Source: Halomonas sp. NO4 (GTDB lineage: Bacteria; Pseudomonadota; Gammaproteobacteria; Pseudomonadales; Halomonadaceae). Taken from it: 64,000 bases of DNA. The stretch covers positions 1 through 64,000 of the forward strand of contig NZ_WHMA01000004.1 of the NCBI RefSeq assembly GCF_010994375.1, written 5' to 3'. Position numbers and translations under genes: made by a program. A model generated the notes under the pieces. That model made no database searches and was not told the origin of the DNA. It saw only the letters and a program-made list of their open reading frames with translations. Below, one piece after another: positions 8,800-20,200 of this stretch; position 1 is the stretch's first letter; every line of letters begins with the position of its first letter.

Positions 8800-9426
8800 T
8801 CAGGGGTCGAAGGTATTGGCGGGCAGCTCGGGGTCGAGCTCGACCCCCTCGAAGCGCACGGTCTCGACCACCTGGCCATGGCGGTCGTGGCTCACCACCC
8901 GCCGCGGGAAGTGCGTCTCGCGATCGAGCCACAGCTCGTAGCGGGCCACCTCGCCCACGCGATGGCCCGGTTCACCGGTAACAGCTAGATGAAGGGTGGC
9001 CTGGCCCTCGACCTCGGCCTCGCCGAGGCGACGCAGCTCGCCGTGGCGCTGCAGGCGCTGGACGTTGCGCAGCAGGGTGGCCACGTCCGACTCGTCCACC
9101 CGATGACCGCGGGCACTACGCACCAGGGAGTTCAACGGGCTCAGGCTGAGACTGCGCCCCGGGGCGCCGAACGGCCAAACACGCACCCGACGCGTCTCGG
9201 GGCTATAGATCAGCACCACCCCCGAATAGGGACTGACCATGTCCATGCGGATGAAACCCGGCCGGCGATAGGCGTAGCGGATCACCTCCTCGCCACGCTC
9301 GCCTCGGCTTCGCAGGGTGAAGCGATAGGCGTCGAGCTGCTCGACGCGCGATAGCGCCATCGCCACCGGGTCGGTCGCATCGGACGTCTGGGCCAGAGCA
9401 ACCACCACCATCAGTTCCGCCAGCAT
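8800..9426 (-). CDS. LolA-like periplasmic outer-membrane lipoprotein sorting domain protein
   Basis: The 208-residue protein has a short N-terminal hydrophobic segment (LAELMVVVALAQ) that serves as a signal sequence or anchor. The rest is beta-rich with repeated strands such as YRFTLRSRG, IRYAYRRPGFIRMDM and YELWLDRETHFPRRVV, the pattern of LolA-fold and DUF1571-type proteins that assess or carry lipid moieties. GGGGAGG lies six bases before the ATG at 9426, which decides the start over an upstream in-frame codon. Assignment rests on fold-like pattern, not a diagnostic motif. Confidence 0.6.
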   Translation of the reverse strand: MLAELMVVVALAQTSDATDPVAMALSRVEQLDAYRFTLRSRGERGEEVIRYAYRRPGFIRMDMVSPYSGVVLIYSPETRRVRVWPFGAPGRSLSLSPLNSLVRSARGHRVDESDVATLLRNVQRLQRHGELRRLGEAEVEGQATLHLAVTGEPGHRVGEVARYELWLDRETHFPRRVVSHDRHGQVVETVRFEGVELDPELPANTFDP

Positions 9427-9497
9427 CTGCGCCTCCCCTTTGCCGGGCTGCCACCCTTCTGCTCTCAGCGTAGTCGCCACCCTGGCGCCAGGCTGCC

Positions 9498-9535
9498 AAA
9501 AAACCGGCCCGGGCGGCGGGTGCCGCCCGGGCCGG
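9498..9535 (-). terminator. rho-independent terminator of the ABC binding-protein gene
   Basis: A 14-bp perfect stem (9504-9517 with 9522-9535), a GGGT loop and a run of six T on the minus strand (9503-9498) follow the stop of the binding-protein gene by about 24 bp. It is a textbook intrinsic terminator. Confidence 0.95.
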
Positions 9536-9558
9536 GTCGGGGCCCCTTCAGGCGAGGC

Positions 9559-10902
9559 TCACTCCTCGGGAATCTCCTCCGGCGACTGAATCTGCACCGT
9601 CTCGGTGTCGCCGTCGGTGTAGCGCCAGATGGCGATAGGGGTGATCACATCGCCGTTGGCGTCGAAGTCCGCCGGACCGGCGGCGCCGGTGTAGGCGACG
9701 TCCTCGCCGTTCATGATGGCCTCCACGCCAGCGAGAATGCTGTCCGGATCACCGGCCACGATCTCCTGACCGGGCGGATTGGCTACTTCGCGCAGGCGGT
9801 CGCGCAGCACCGTGCCGGTAATCGCCTCGACGCTGTCGTGGCCGTCGGCAATCGCCTTGACCGTGGCCAGCCCGATCAGGATGGCGGCGTCATAGGCCGA
9901 TTCGGTGAAGGGCGGGATGCGGTCGTGGCCGTACGCCTCCTCGAAGGCCGCAGCGAAGTTCTCGAAGCCGGGCAGGCTCGGGTCCTGGCCGGGGGCGGTG
10001 CCGTAGCGCCCCTCGAGGTCCTCGGCGCCCACCGCGTCGATCACCTCCGCGGAGCGGTTGCCGTCGACGAACTGCCAGTGGGTGTGCTCGAAGATGTCGC
10101 GCGCCTCCTGCAGGAAGGTGGCGCTGTGGCCGGGATAGCTCGCCGCGAACAGCATCTCCGGCTCTCCCTGGTAGGCCTGGGCGAGCTGCGAGGTGTAGGT
10201 GGGCTGCGCCTCCTCGGGGTGCGGCACCTGGGCCAGCACGGTCCCGCCACGCGCCTGGAAGGAGCGGGCGAAGGCGTTGGAGAGCCCCTGGCCGTAGGGA
10301 TTGTTGATGAAGATCGTCGAGGCGCTCTCCACGCTGTAGTCGTCGAAGATCTCGCCGCGCGCCAGCTGGGCGGCCACCACCCCCTGCAGGGCATCCGAGG
10401 CGGTGGTGCGGAACAGCATGTCCGCCTCGCGGTCCTCGGGCAGCACCGAAATCAGCGGCGAGGTGGAGCCGTTGGAAATCTGCAGCACCTCGTTGGGAAT
10501 GGTCACCGACGTGGAAACGGCCACCGTCACCCCGCTGGACCAGCCGCCGATGATGGCCGGCACGCCTTCCACCTCGACGAGCTGGCGGGCCGCCTCGATC
10601 GCCGGGGTAGGCAGTGTGTTGGTGTCCTCGGAGAGGTGCTCGCCGATCACCGGGCCGCCGAGCGCCTCCTCGGTGGCGGCGTTGATGTGGTCGACGCCGA
10701 GCGCCGCCCCGTCGCGGTAGAACTCGCCGAATTCGGCCCCTGCCCCGGTGAAGGGGGCGATCTGACCCACCGAGATGGCCGGCGGCGCGTTCTGGGCGCT
10801 GGCCGCGCCGGTGGCGAGCGCCGCGCCCAGGGCGCAGCCGCCGAGAATGGCTGACGCGCGCATGCCCCTCAGGCGAGCGCCAGGTTGCGATGTGTGGCTC
10901 AT
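9559..10902 (-). CDS. ABC transporter periplasmic binding protein, branched-chain amino acid type
   Basis: This 447-residue type I periplasmic binding protein has an N-terminal signal peptide (cleavage near ASAQNAPP, about residue 36). The mature protein shows the LivK/AmiC-like pattern: IAPFTGAGAEFGEFYRDG, NGSTSPLISVLPEDREADMLFRTTASD and a YGQGLSNAFARSF segment joining the lobes. AGGAGGTAAC precedes the ATG. It is transcribed away from the ATPase/permease genes, with a shared 214-bp control region. Members bind amino acids, urea or other small amides and acids, so the ligand is not certain. Confidence 0.88.
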   Translation of the reverse strand: MSHTSQPGARLRGMRASAILGGCALGAALATGAASAQNAPPAISVGQIAPFTGAGAEFGEFYRDGAALGVDHINAATEEALGGPVIGEHLSEDTNTLPTPAIEAARQLVEVEGVPAIIGGWSSGVTVAVSTSVTIPNEVLQISNGSTSPLISVLPEDREADMLFRTTASDALQGVVAAQLARGEIFDDYSVESASTIFINNPYGQGLSNAFARSFQARGGTVLAQVPHPEEAQPTYTSQLAQAYQGEPEMLFAASYPGHSATFLQEARDIFEHTHWQFVDGNRSAEVIDAVGAEDLEGRYGTAPGQDPSLPGFENFAAAFEEAYGHDRIPPFTESAYDAAILIGLATVKAIADGHDSVEAITGTVLRDRLREVANPPGQEIVAGDPDSILAGVEAIMNGEDVAYTGAAGPADFDANGDVITPIAIWRYTDGDTETVQIQSPEEIPEE

Positions 10903-11116
10903 GGTTGTTACCTCCTGCGTCCGTCATTCGCCGGTCAGGCAGCCGGACACTTGGGTTTGTTCATGACGGGTACACCGCTTGCAGCGGGCGTTCCCTCTCG
11001 GAGTGTAGACGCTGCTTTCCGGGGCGGTGCCACGCGGGGCGCCGCTTCGACACTCCCCACCCCTGTTGCTATGTTCAAAGACGTTGGCACCCAGGCCCGC
11101 CGATAGGGGAGATGGC
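10903..11116. promoter_or_regulatory. divergent control region of the ABC importer
   Basis: The binding-protein gene runs left and the ATPase/permease operon runs right from this 214-bp gap, so both promoters should lie here. Ribosome-binding sites are clear at each end (AGGAGG on the left-going side, AGGGGAG on the right-going side). No strong consensus -10/-35 pair or palindrome was identified. Confidence 0.5.
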
Positions 11117-11956
11117 ATGACGACCGCCGCCGATGACGCCGAGAAGGGTTCGAACGCGTCGCCACCGCGAGGGGGCACCCCCCTTCTCGACGTGACAGGG
11201 CTGGTCCGCCACTTCGACAGCCTGCGCGCCCTCGACGGTGCCGATCTCACCGTCGACGCCGGCACCATCACCGGCTTGATCGGCCCCAACGGCGCGGGCA
11301 AGACCACGCTGTTCAACGTCATCACCGGCTTCCACCTCGCCCAGGCCGGGCGCGTCGTGTTCGACGGCCACGACATCACCAACTTGCCGTCGCACCGTAT
11401 TTTCCGCCACGGCCTGTGCCGCACCTTCCAGATCCCCCGCGAGCACCAGAGCCTGTCGGTGCTCGAGAACCTCATGCTGGTGCCCGGCGGCCAGCGCGGC
11501 GAGCACCTGCTCGGTGCCCTGCTGCGTCCGGGCGAGGTGCGCCGCCAGGAGCATGCCCTTCGCGAGCGCGCCCTGGAGGTGCTGGAATTCGTGGAGCTTG
11601 CCCACCTCCACGACGAGTACGCCCGCAACCTTTCCGGCGGGCAGAAGAAGCTGCTCGAGCTGGCGCGCACCCTGATGACCGAGCCGCGCCTGGTGCTGCT
11701 CGACGAACCCGGCGCCGGCGTCAACCCCACTCTGATGCAGCGCCTGACCGAGAACATCCGCTACCTCAACCGCGAGCGGGGCATCACCTTCCTGGTCATC
11801 GAGCACGACATGGACATGGTCATGTCGCTGTGCGACCCGGTGGTGGTGATGAGCGAGGGGCGCCAACTGATGACGGGCGCCCCCGAGGCGGTGCGCCGCG
11901 ACCCGCGGGTGCTCGAGGCCTATCTGGGAGGGCAGTATGCCGCTGCTGGAGGCTGA
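11117..11956 (+). CDS. livG: ABC importer ATP-binding protein, LivG-type
   Basis: The 279-residue protein has Walker A (GPNGAGKTT at about 55-63), Q-loop, signature LSGGQKKLLELA and Walker B (LVLLDEPGAG). The VNPTLMQRLTENI stretch and length match LivG-type ATPases of the branched-chain amino acid family. The start at 11117 follows AGGGGAG; an in-frame ATG 90 bases upstream lacks a ribosome-binding site. Its 3' end overlaps the next ATPase gene by 20 bp. Confidence 0.9.
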   Translation: MTTAADDAEKGSNASPPRGGTPLLDVTGLVRHFDSLRALDGADLTVDAGTITGLIGPNGAGKTTLFNVITGFHLAQAGRVVFDGHDITNLPSHRIFRHGLCRTFQIPREHQSLSVLENLMLVPGGQRGEHLLGALLRPGEVRRQEHALRERALEVLEFVELAHLHDEYARNLSGGQKKLLELARTLMTEPRLVLLDEPGAGVNPTLMQRLTENIRYLNRERGITFLVIEHDMDMVMSLCDPVVVMSEGRQLMTGAPEAVRRDPRVLEAYLGGQYAAAGG

Positions 11957-12644
11957 GGGCCTCACCGCCGGCTACGGCGACAGCGAGATCCTGCACGACG
12001 TGCACCTGCGGGTGGACGAGGGCGAGATCGTGGCGCTGATCGGACCCAACGGTGCCGGCAAGTCGACGCTGATGAAGGCGATCTTCGGGCTCGTCACGCC
12101 GCGCCACGGCTCGATCCGCTTCCGCGGCAAGGAGATCGCCGGGCACACGCCCTACAACATCGTCAAGGAGGGGCTCTGCTACGTGCCCCAGGTGGCCAAC
12201 GTCTTCACGCAGCTCACCGCCGAGGAGAACCTCGACATGGGCGGCTACCTGCTCGACGAGAGCGCGCTGCCCGAGCGCAAGGAGCGGGTCTACGCGCTCT
12301 TCCCCAAGCTGCGCGAGCGCCGCCACCAGCGCGTGGGCAAGATGTCGGGCGGCGAGCGCCAGATGGTGGCGATCGGCAGCGCCCTGATGCTCGACCCGGC
12401 GCTGCTGCTGCTCGACGAGCCTTCCGCCGGCCTCTCGCCCAAACTCGTCGACGAGATCTTCGCCAACATCGAGCACATCAATGCCACCGGCCTGGCGATC
12501 CTCATGGTCGAGCAGAACGCCCGCAAGGCGCTGGCCATGGCCACGCGCGGCTACGTGCTGGCCAGCGGACAGAATCGCGTGGACGGCCCGGGCCAGGCGC
12601 TGCTCGACGACCCCGAGGTGGGCCGACTGTACCTGGGAGGCTGA
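11937..12644 (+). CDS. livF: ABC importer ATP-binding protein, LivF-type
   Basis: The 235-residue product has Walker A (GPNGAGKST), signature [16 protein letters not shown] and Walker B ([13 protein letters not shown]), with the short length and [23 protein letters not shown] region typical of LivF. It pairs with the LivG-type ATPase, which its gene overlaps by 20 bp, on the cytoplasmic face of the importer. The GGGAGG motif of its own ribosome-binding site lies within the end of livG. Confidence 0.92.
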   Translation: MPLLEAEGLTAGYGDSEILHDVHLRVDEGEIVALIGPNGAGKSTLMKAIFGLVTPRHGSIRFRGKEIAGHTPYNIVKEGLCYVPQVANVFTQLTAEENLDMGGYLLDESALPERKERVYALFPKLRERRHQRVGKMSGGERQMVAIGSALMLDPALLLLDEPSAGLSPKLVDEIFANIEHINATGLAILMVEQNARKALAMATRGYVLASGQNRVDGPGQALLDDPEVGRLYLGG

Positions 12645-12646
12645 AC

Positions 12647-13723
12647 ATGGCGACACCAACACACGAGGAGCGCGAGACACCCACCGCAGTGACGCGCACC
12701 GCCCGCCCCGGCGAGCGCGCACGGGCCCTGGTGCAGAGCCGCGCCTTCCTGCTGCTGGCCATCGCGGTGGTGCTGGCGGTGCTCGTGGTGATCGCCCAGG
12801 TGCGCGGCGTGGGCGCCGAGCGCCTGCTGTCGCTGGCCGCCTGGGGGGTGATGCTCGGCGGCATCATTGGCCTGGGCAGCATCGGCCTGACGCTGGTCTA
12901 CGGGGTGCTCAAGTTCCCCAACTTCTCCCACGGCGCCCTGGTCACCCTGGGCGCCTACTTCACCTTCACCATCATCGCCTGGCTGCCCCAGGGCGAGCCG
13001 CTCACCCCGCTGTCGTTCGGCTGGGAGTTCCCGGTAGCCCTGCTGATCGCCATGCCCCTGGTGGGGGTGGTGGCCATGGCCGTCGACCGCGTCGTCTATC
13101 GCCGCCTGCGCCGCCAGAATGCCCACCTGGTGCTGTTCGCCATGGCCTCGCTGGCCATGGCCTTCTTCCTGCGCAGCCTCATCTACATCGCCTGGGGGCC
13201 GGACTTCCACTTCTACTACCCGGGGCGCCCCAACCCCGCACTGACGCTGCCGTTCAACATCCGCGTGCGCGCCGACCAGCTGTTCATCCTGGCACTCGCC
13301 CTGGTGCTGATGCTCGGCGTCTACGCCCTGCTCGAGCGCACGCGCATCGGCAAGGCAATGCGCGCCACGGCCGACAATCCCGAGCTCGCCCAAGTGCGCG
13401 GCATCAACACCGAGCGGGTGATCGCCTGGACCTGGATCATCGGCGGCGCCCTGGCCGCCGCCGGCGGCACCATGTACGGCCTCTCCTCCCAGCTGCGCCC
13501 GGAGATGGGCTTCTGGCTGCTGCTGCCGATGTTCGCCGCCACCATCATGGGCGGCATCGGCAATCCCTACGGGGCGCTGGCCGGGGCCCTGATCATCGGC
13601 GTGACACACCAGGTCACCACCGCCTTTCTTTCCCCCACCTACGGGCCAGCCGTGGCCTTCGTATTGATGGTGATCGTGCTGCTGGTACGCCCGCAGGGGC
13701 TGTTCGGACGCTCGGGAGGCTGA
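12647..13723 (+). CDS. livH: ABC importer inner-membrane permease, LivH-type
   Basis: The 358-residue integral membrane protein has the LivH signature, with [26 protein letters not shown] near residue 65-90 and [26 protein letters not shown], the EAA-like ATPase contact loop, near 225-250. It is somewhat longer than minimal LivH proteins because of an N-terminal extension of about 50 residues. It starts 2 bp after livF. Confidence 0.92.
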   Translation: MATPTHEERETPTAVTRTARPGERARALVQSRAFLLLAIAVVLAVLVVIAQVRGVGAERLLSLAAWGVMLGGIIGLGSIGLTLVYGVLKFPNFSHGALVTLGAYFTFTIIAWLPQGEPLTPLSFGWEFPVALLIAMPLVGVVAMAVDRVVYRRLRRQNAHLVLFAMASLAMAFFLRSLIYIAWGPDFHFYYPGRPNPALTLPFNIRVRADQLFILALALVLMLGVYALLERTRIGKAMRATADNPELAQVRGINTERVIAWTWIIGGALAAAGGTMYGLSSQLRPEMGFWLLLPMFAATIMGGIGNPYGALAGALIIGVTHQVTTAFLSPTYGPAVAFVLMVIVLLVRPQGLFGRSGG

Positions 13724-13726
13724 CCC

Positions 13727-14917
13727 ATGATGACCCTGGCACTCACCAAGGCACTGTTGCTGATCCTTCCCGCCGTGCTGCTCGCGCTGCTGGTGCTGCC
13801 GGCGCGCCCCTGGCGACTGCCCGTGGCGATCCCCGCCGGGGTGGTGCTCGCCTTTGCGGCGAGCCACGCCCTGCCCAGCGGCATCCTCGCCTACGTCGTC
13901 TCCTTCGCCATCATGGGCAGCGTCTACGCGCTGCTCAGCCTCGGTCTCAACGTGCAGTGGGGCTACACCGGCCACCTCAACTTCGGCGTCGCCGGCTTCT
14001 TCGCCATCGGCGCCTTCACCTCGGCACTGATGACCGTCGAGGCCCCCACCGGCGTCGCTGCCCAGTACACCCAGATGGCCTTCGGCCTGGATCTGCCCTT
14101 TCTCGTCGGCGTGGCCACCGCCGCCCTGGTCTCGGCCCTGCTGGCCTTTCTGGTCGCCATCCCCGTGCTGCGCCTGCGCCTCGACTTCCTGGCCATAGCC
14201 ACCATTGGCCTCGCCGAGATCATCCGTCTGATCTTCCAGAACGAGCGCTGGCTGGCCAACGGCCCCCAGCCACTGCGCGGCATCCCCCAGCCGCTGCACT
14301 GCCTGGTGCAAAGCCAGGGCTGCGAGTGGCTGCCGACCTGGGCCATGGCGCTGTTCGAGCCCCTTTCCGCGCGCGACTACCCGCTGATCTATCTGGTGAT
14401 CATCACGCTCTTCGTTGCCGTGCTCTACCTGCTGGTGGAGCGCGCCTGCCGCTCGCCCTGGGGGCGCATGCTGCGCGCCATCCGCGACGAGGAGAGCTCG
14501 GCGGCGATGAACGGCAAGCCGGTGACCGCCGTGCGCATCCAGTCCTTCGTGGTCGGCGCGGTGGTGATGGGCATCGCCGGGGCGCTCTACGCCCACTACG
14601 TGGTGACCATCGACTACAGCCACTTCCACGCGCTCTTCGCCACCTTCCTGGTGTGGGTGATGCTGATGCTCGGTGGCAGCGGCAACAACCGCGGCGCCGT
14701 GGTCGGCGGCTTCATCGTGTGGGGGGTGTGGAGCGGTACCGCCTTCCTCGCCAACGCCATCGAGCCGCTGCTGGCGCTGATCGCCGACGACCTGCCGCGC
14801 CGCGCCGCCTACTTCCGCTGGCTGCTGGTGGCACTGTTGCTCGCCGCCATCGTGCTCTTCCGCCCCCAGGGGCTGATCCGCGAGGAGAAGCGCGTCTCGC
14901 GCTACCTGGGCGAATGA
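13727..14917 (+). CDS. livM: ABC importer inner-membrane permease, LivM-type
   Basis: The 396-residue protein carries the LivM hallmarks: [27 protein letters not shown] in the N-terminal half, the cytoplasmic loop [24 protein letters not shown], and a C-terminal [12 protein letters not shown] periplasmic insertion of about 40 residues ([16 protein letters not shown] and following) is somewhat unusual. It starts 3 bp after livH and completes the importer operon; nfo follows after 62 bp. Confidence 0.92.
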   Translation: MMTLALTKALLLILPAVLLALLVLPARPWRLPVAIPAGVVLAFAASHALPSGILAYVVSFAIMGSVYALLSLGLNVQWGYTGHLNFGVAGFFAIGAFTSALMTVEAPTGVAAQYTQMAFGLDLPFLVGVATAALVSALLAFLVAIPVLRLRLDFLAIATIGLAEIIRLIFQNERWLANGPQPLRGIPQPLHCLVQSQGCEWLPTWAMALFEPLSARDYPLIYLVIITLFVAVLYLLVERACRSPWGRMLRAIRDEESSAAMNGKPVTAVRIQSFVVGAVVMGIAGALYAHYVVTIDYSHFHALFATFLVWVMLMLGGSGNNRGAVVGGFIVWGVWSGTAFLANAIEPLLALIADDLPRRAAYFRWLLVALLLAAIVLFRPQGLIREEKRVSRYLGE

Positions 14918-14979
14918 GGGCGCGCTGTCGCGGTGCTATGGTAGGGCCTCCCCCGAATCGCGATGCAAGGAAACGCCGC

Positions 14980-15822
14980 ATGAAATACCTGGGAGCCCAT
15001 GTCAGCGCCGCTGGCGGCCCTGACCAGGCCGTGCAGCGCGCCGTGGAAATCGGCGCCAACGCCTTTGCGCTGTTCACCAAGAACCAGCGCCAGTGGCGCG
15101 CCAAGCCGCTCACCGAGGAAGCGATCGAGGCCTTCGGCGCGGCCTGCCGCGAGCACGGCTTCGCCCCCCACCAGATCCTTCCCCACGACAGCTACCTGAT
15201 CAATCTGGGACACCCCGATGCGGCGGGGCTGGAGAAATCCCGCGACGCCTTTCTCGACGAGATGCAGCGCTGCGAGCAGCTCGGTCTCACGCTGCTCAAC
15301 TTCCACCCCGGCAGCCACCTCAAGAAGATCAGCGAGGCCGAGTGTCTGACGCGCATCGCCGAGTCCATCAACCTGGCGCTCGACGAGACCCGGGGCGTCA
15401 CCGCCGTGATCGAGAACACCGCCGGCCAGGGCACCAACCTCGGCTGGCGCTTCGAGCACCTGGCCGAGATCATCGCCCAGGTCGACGACAAGTCGCGGGG
15501 CGGGGTGTGCATCGACACCTGTCACGCCTTCGCCGCCGGTTATGACCTGCGCACTCCGGAGGCCTGCACCGCCACCCTCGACGCGTTCGGTGACGTGGTG
15601 GGCTTCGAGTACCTGCGCGGCATGCACCTCAATGACGCCAAGAGCGAGTTCGCCAGCCGCGTCGATCGCCACCACAGCCTGGGCCAGGGCAACATCGGGC
15701 TCGACGCCTTCGCCACCCTGATGCGCGACCCGCGCCTCGACGGCATCCCCATGATCCTCGAGACCATCGAGCCCAGCCTGTGGGCCGAGGAGATCGCCTG
15801 GCTGCGCGCCCAGCAGGGGTAG
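14980..15822 (+). CDS. nfo: endonuclease IV (AP endonuclease)
   Basis: The 280-residue TIM-barrel enzyme cleaves the phosphodiester bond 5' to abasic sites in base-excision repair and needs three Zn2+ ions. Diagnostic stretches are the N-terminal [42 protein letters not shown] and HLNDAKSEF, all containing the expected His, Glu and Asp metal ligands. Length equals E. coli Nfo. CAAGGA lies eight bases before the ATG. It lies downstream of livM but is probably transcribed separately as well. Confidence 0.97.
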   Translation: MKYLGAHVSAAGGPDQAVQRAVEIGANAFALFTKNQRQWRAKPLTEEAIEAFGAACREHGFAPHQILPHDSYLINLGHPDAAGLEKSRDAFLDEMQRCEQLGLTLLNFHPGSHLKKISEAECLTRIAESINLALDETRGVTAVIENTAGQGTNLGWRFEHLAEIIAQVDDKSRGGVCIDTCHAFAAGYDLRTPEACTATLDAFGDVVGFEYLRGMHLNDAKSEFASRVDRHHSLGQGNIGLDAFATLMRDPRLDGIPMILETIEPSLWAEEIAWLRAQQG

Positions 15823-15913
15823 GAGGCATCGCGGCGACGTTGCAGCCACCGGCGCCGCGCGCCACCCTGAAAGACACCCTTTCGCCGATCCCAAGGAGTG
15901 CTACCCACCCGCC

Positions 15914-17203
15914 ATGGATGACGTCGCCAGCCAGTTCATCACCGCCAACGAATCCGCCATCCAGTTGGGCGTCGCCCTGCTGCTGGGCGCGCTGATCGGC
16001 ATCGAGCGGGGTTGGGTGGCGCGCGAGCAGAAGGCCGGCGAACGCGTCGCCGGCATTCGCACCCACGCCCTGGTCGGCCTGCTCGGCGGCATCGCCGCGC
16101 TGCTCTCCGAGGCCGTGACCCAGTGGGCCTTCCCGCTGATCTTCGTGGCGATGGCCGGCATCGCACTGGTGGCCTGGCGGGCGCGCATGGCGGAGAGCCG
16201 CGACTTCAGCATCACAGGCCTGGTGGGGCTGCTGCTCACCTTCTGCTTCGGGGCCATCGCCGTGACTATCGACCTGGCCCTGGCCACGGCCTGCGCGGTG
16301 GTCACGGCGGTGATCCTCGACAACAAGCGCGAGATCCACGGGCTGCTCAACCAGCTGCAGTCCCACGAGCTGGACGCCGGGCTCAAGCTGCTGCTGATCA
16401 CCGCGGTGATGCTGCCGCTGCTCCCCGACCGTGGCATGGGCCCGGGCGATGTGCTCAACCCCTACGAGATCTGGTGGCTGGTGGTGCTGATCGCCTCGAT
16501 CTCCTTCGTCGGCTACTTCGCCATCCGGGTGGGGGGCACCGAAAAGGGCATCCTCTTCACCGGGATCTTCGCCGGGCTCAGCTCCTCCACCGCCCTCACC
16601 CTGCACTTCGCCCGTCAGTCGCGCCAGCTACCCGAGCTGGGCCCGATGCTGGCCGCCGGGGTGCTGATCGCCTGCGGCACCATGTTCCCGCGCATCCTGC
16701 TCTATACCGCCGTGATCAGCCCCGGACTGCTGCCCGACCTGGCGTTGCCGATCACCGTGATGGGCCTGACCCTCTACGTCCCGGCGCTGCTCATCTGGTG
16801 GCGCCAGCGGCGTTCCCTGAAGGTGGACCGCCCGCAGCTGACCCACAATCCGCTGGAGCTGCGCGTCGCCCTGCTGCTGGGGGCCCTGCTGGCGCTGATC
16901 ATGGTGCTGGGCGAATGGCTGAGCGAATGGCTCGGCGAGACCGGCATCTACCTGCTGGCGGCCTCGTCGAGCATTGCCGACGTGCACGCCATCACCCTCT
17001 CCCTGACCCGCATGTCGCTGGAGCGCATCGACCCCGCCACGGCGGTGCTGGGCATCGTCATCGCCGCCGCCGTCAACAACCTGGTCAAGGCCGGGCTGGC
17101 GGCCGGCTTCGGCACTCGCCAGCTGGCCCGGCGCGTGGCGGCCCCCATGGTCGTCTCGCTGGTCGTGGGGCTGCTGCTGGCCTGGCTGAGCGAACTCCTG
17201 TGA
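15914..17203 (+). CDS. MgtC/SapB-DUF4010 family membrane protein
   Basis: The 429-residue protein starts with the MgtC-like domain (about 15-145: LGVALLLGALIGIERGW followed by R-x-AGIRTHALVGLLGG) and continues with a DUF4010 region (about 180-425) rich in transmembrane helices, for some 12 segments in total. The C-terminal half contains SSSIADVHAITLSLTRM. Function of the fused form is unknown; MgtC itself links to Mg2+ and acid stress and ATPase control in other bacteria. It is convergent with the next gene, 19 bp apart. Confidence 0.85.
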   Translation: MDDVASQFITANESAIQLGVALLLGALIGIERGWVAREQKAGERVAGIRTHALVGLLGGIAALLSEAVTQWAFPLIFVAMAGIALVAWRARMAESRDFSITGLVGLLLTFCFGAIAVTIDLALATACAVVTAVILDNKREIHGLLNQLQSHELDAGLKLLLITAVMLPLLPDRGMGPGDVLNPYEIWWLVVLIASISFVGYFAIRVGGTEKGILFTGIFAGLSSSTALTLHFARQSRQLPELGPMLAAGVLIACGTMFPRILLYTAVISPGLLPDLALPITVMGLTLYVPALLIWWRQRRSLKVDRPQLTHNPLELRVALLLGALLALIMVLGEWLSEWLGETGIYLLAASSSIADVHAITLSLTRMSLERIDPATAVLGIVIAAAVNNLVKAGLAAGFGTRQLARRVAAPMVVSLVVGLLLAWLSELL

Positions 17204-17222
17204 CACGATCGGTGGCGCAGGC

Positions 17223-20200
17223 TCAGGCTGGCCGGCCCAGCAGCTGCCGCTCCAGGGTATTGATGGGCACGGGACGGCCGAAGAGAAAGCCCTGATAGTG
17301 CTCGCAACCGTGCGCGGCCAGCCAGCGGCGTTGGGGTTCGGTCTCGACTCCCTCGGCAATCACCGCCAGCTTGAGGCTGTGGGAGAGCGCGATGGTGCTG
17401 GCGACGATCGCCGCGCTCGCCTCGTCCTCCAGCAGGTCGCGCACGAAGGACTGATCGATCTTGAGCTTGTCCAGGGGCAGCCGCTTGAGGTAGGCCAGCG
17501 ACGAATAGCCGGTGCCGTAGTCGTCGAGGGCGAAGGTCACGCCGTGCACCTTGAGCCGCTGCATGATGTCGCGGGCCTCGTCCGGGTGATCCACGAAGAG
17601 GTTCTCGGTCACTTCCAGTTCGAGCCGCTCGGGCGGTGACCCGGTCTCCTCGAGCAGGGAGGTCACCCGGGCGACGAAGTCGGGTTCGCGGAACTGCTGG
17701 GGGCTGACGTTCACCGAGATGCTCAGCGCAGCGGTGGCCGGATCGCGTGCCCAGGCGGCCAGCTGGCGGCAGGCGGTCTCCAGCACCCAGTCTCCGATCT
17801 CCACGATCAGGCGATTCTCCTCGGCCAGCGGAATGAACTCCCCGGGCGAGACCCAGCCGCGCACGGGGTGCTCCCAGCGCAACAGCGCCTCGACCCCGGT
17901 GACGCCGCCCGCCGTGTCCACCTGCACCTGGTAGTGCAACCGGAACTCGCGGCGTGTCAGTGCCTGGCGCAGGTCGTTCTCCAGACCGGCACGCGCCTGC
18001 AGCCGCGCCTGCATCACCGGGTCGAAGAAGCTCAGGGTGTTGCGCCCCGAATCCTTGGCCTGGAAGAGCGCCATGTCCGCCTGCTGGAAGAGGAGGCTGC
18101 CGTCCCCCGCCTGCCCCTGGAAGAGGGTGACCCCGATGCTGCCGGTCACCTTGACGGCCTCGCCGCCCAGCCAGCAGGGCGAGGGCAGGACCGTCAGCAG
18201 CTTGTGGGCTACCCGCTCGGCGATGTGCGCTGCGCGGTCCTGATCGGTGCCCAGGCCGCGCAGCAGCACGGCGAACTCGTCGCCCCCGATGCGCGCCAGG
18301 GTGTCGGTGCTGCGCAGCACCTCGCCGAGACGCCCGGCCAGGTGCTGCAACAGGCGGTCGCCCTGGTGGTGCCCCAGGGTGTCGTTGACCTGCTTGAAGT
18401 TGTCGATGTCGATGAACAGCAGCGCGGTGAATTCGCCGCTGCGCCGGCTCTCCTTGAGTGCCGTCTCGAGGTGGTCCTGGAGCTGCTGGCGATTGGCCAG
18501 TCCGGTCAGGCCATCGAAGAAGGCGAGCTGGTGAATCTCCTCCTCGGCGGCCTTGCGCTCGCTGATGTCGGTGAAGGTCGACACGAAATGCGTCAGCTCA
18601 CCGCTCTCGTTGCGCACCGCGCTGACGGTGAGCCATTCGGGGAACACCTCGCCGTTGCGGCGCCGGTTCCAGATCTCGCCCTGCCAGCTGCCCTGCTCGT
18701 AGACGCACGACCACATCCGGTCGTAGAAGGCGTCGTCGTGCAGGCCGGACTTGAGCAGCCGGGGGTGCTTGCCCAGCACTTCCGCCTCGCGATAGCCGGT
18801 GATGCGGGTGAAAGTGTCGTTGACCTTGAGGATGGTGCCCTCGGCATCGGTAATCATCATGCCCAGGTGCGTCTCGAAGGCGGTGGCGGCAATGCGCAGC
18901 TGCGCCTCGGTGGCCCGCGACTGGGTCACGTCGCGCACCAGCACCAGCACGCCGCTGAACGCCTCGTCCTGCTCGGCGAGCGGACTGACCACGGCATGGT
19001 AGTCCCGCGACTGGCCATCCTGGGTATGCTGGCAGTCGTACTCCATCGGCTGGTCGCTGTCGCGCAGCGCCGCATGGGCCTTGTCGAGGAAACGGGCCAT
19101 GTCCGGGGGAAAGACGTCCCGGTAGTGGCGTTCGAGCACCTCCGACGACGCCGGCAGCAGCTGGCGATGATCCAGCGCATGTACGTAGACGATGCGCCCC
19201 TCGGCATCCAGCACGAAAATCATGTCCTGGATCGAGGAGACCAGCGCCGCCAGACGCGACTCACGGTGCTGTATCTCGCGGCGGGCCTGCTCACGCTCCA
19301 TCAGGCGCTGGTGGAGGGCCCCTTCGAGGTCCAGGCGGCGAAAATAGTGGCGCACCACCACCGCACCCAGCAGCGCCACCAGCAGCGCGATGCTGCCCAG
19401 CCCCCACAGGCGCTGCGTCCAGCCCGCCAGCAGCACCCCGACCTCGGTGCCGACCACCACCACGAAGGGGGTGCCCTCCACGCGGCGCAGCCGATAGAAC
19501 CGCTCCACGCCATCCATGGGCGAGATCACCCGGGCCCGCGTGTTCGGTGCACCGCTGGCGAGGAACTCACGCAGCACCGGCGACTCGACCCGCTGGCCCA
19601 GCACCCTGGGGGCATCGCCGTAGCTCGGCGCGCGCGCCAGCAGCCGCCTGTCACGGTCGACGATGGCGATGCTCTCGCCGGCCGTCATGCTGAGCTGCTC
19701 CAGCGCCGTGCTGAAGATGGAGGGGTCGAGCCAGGCCATCGCCACCCCGGGGGCGGTGCCGTCGGCACCGGGGAGTCGGCGGGCATGCACCACCTGGAAG
19801 CTGTCCGACAGGGCCGACCAGGTGAGCGGCGAGATCCAGGTATCGCGCGCCGGCGACGCGCCGAAGGGGCGGAAATAGGGCATCTCGCTGATGTCGAAGC
19901 CCGGTGGGTGCACCGAACTCGAGGAGACCAGCACCCGGCCCTCGGCATCGACGACACACAGCTCGTCGAGGAAGGCGACGCCGTCACGTCGACGGACCAG
20001 ATACTCTTCCAGGCTTTCCGGGGACATCAGGCCCGACGACGGAGCCGCCGAGCCGGACATCTCTACCAGTTGGGCCATGCCGCTCAGGGTATGTGCGCTG
20101 AGGGCGAAATAGCCCGCCACCCACTCGGCCACCAGGTCCGACCGCGCGCGCAGCTGGGCCTGACCGTCCGCCACTTCGCGCCGATACTGGTCGGCGAGCA

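Noticed and set aside
12551..14629. 692-residue open frame antisense to the livH and livM genes
   Set aside because: Composition is His/Gly/Gln-rich without any motif. The opposite strand carries two clear permeases with correct spacing.
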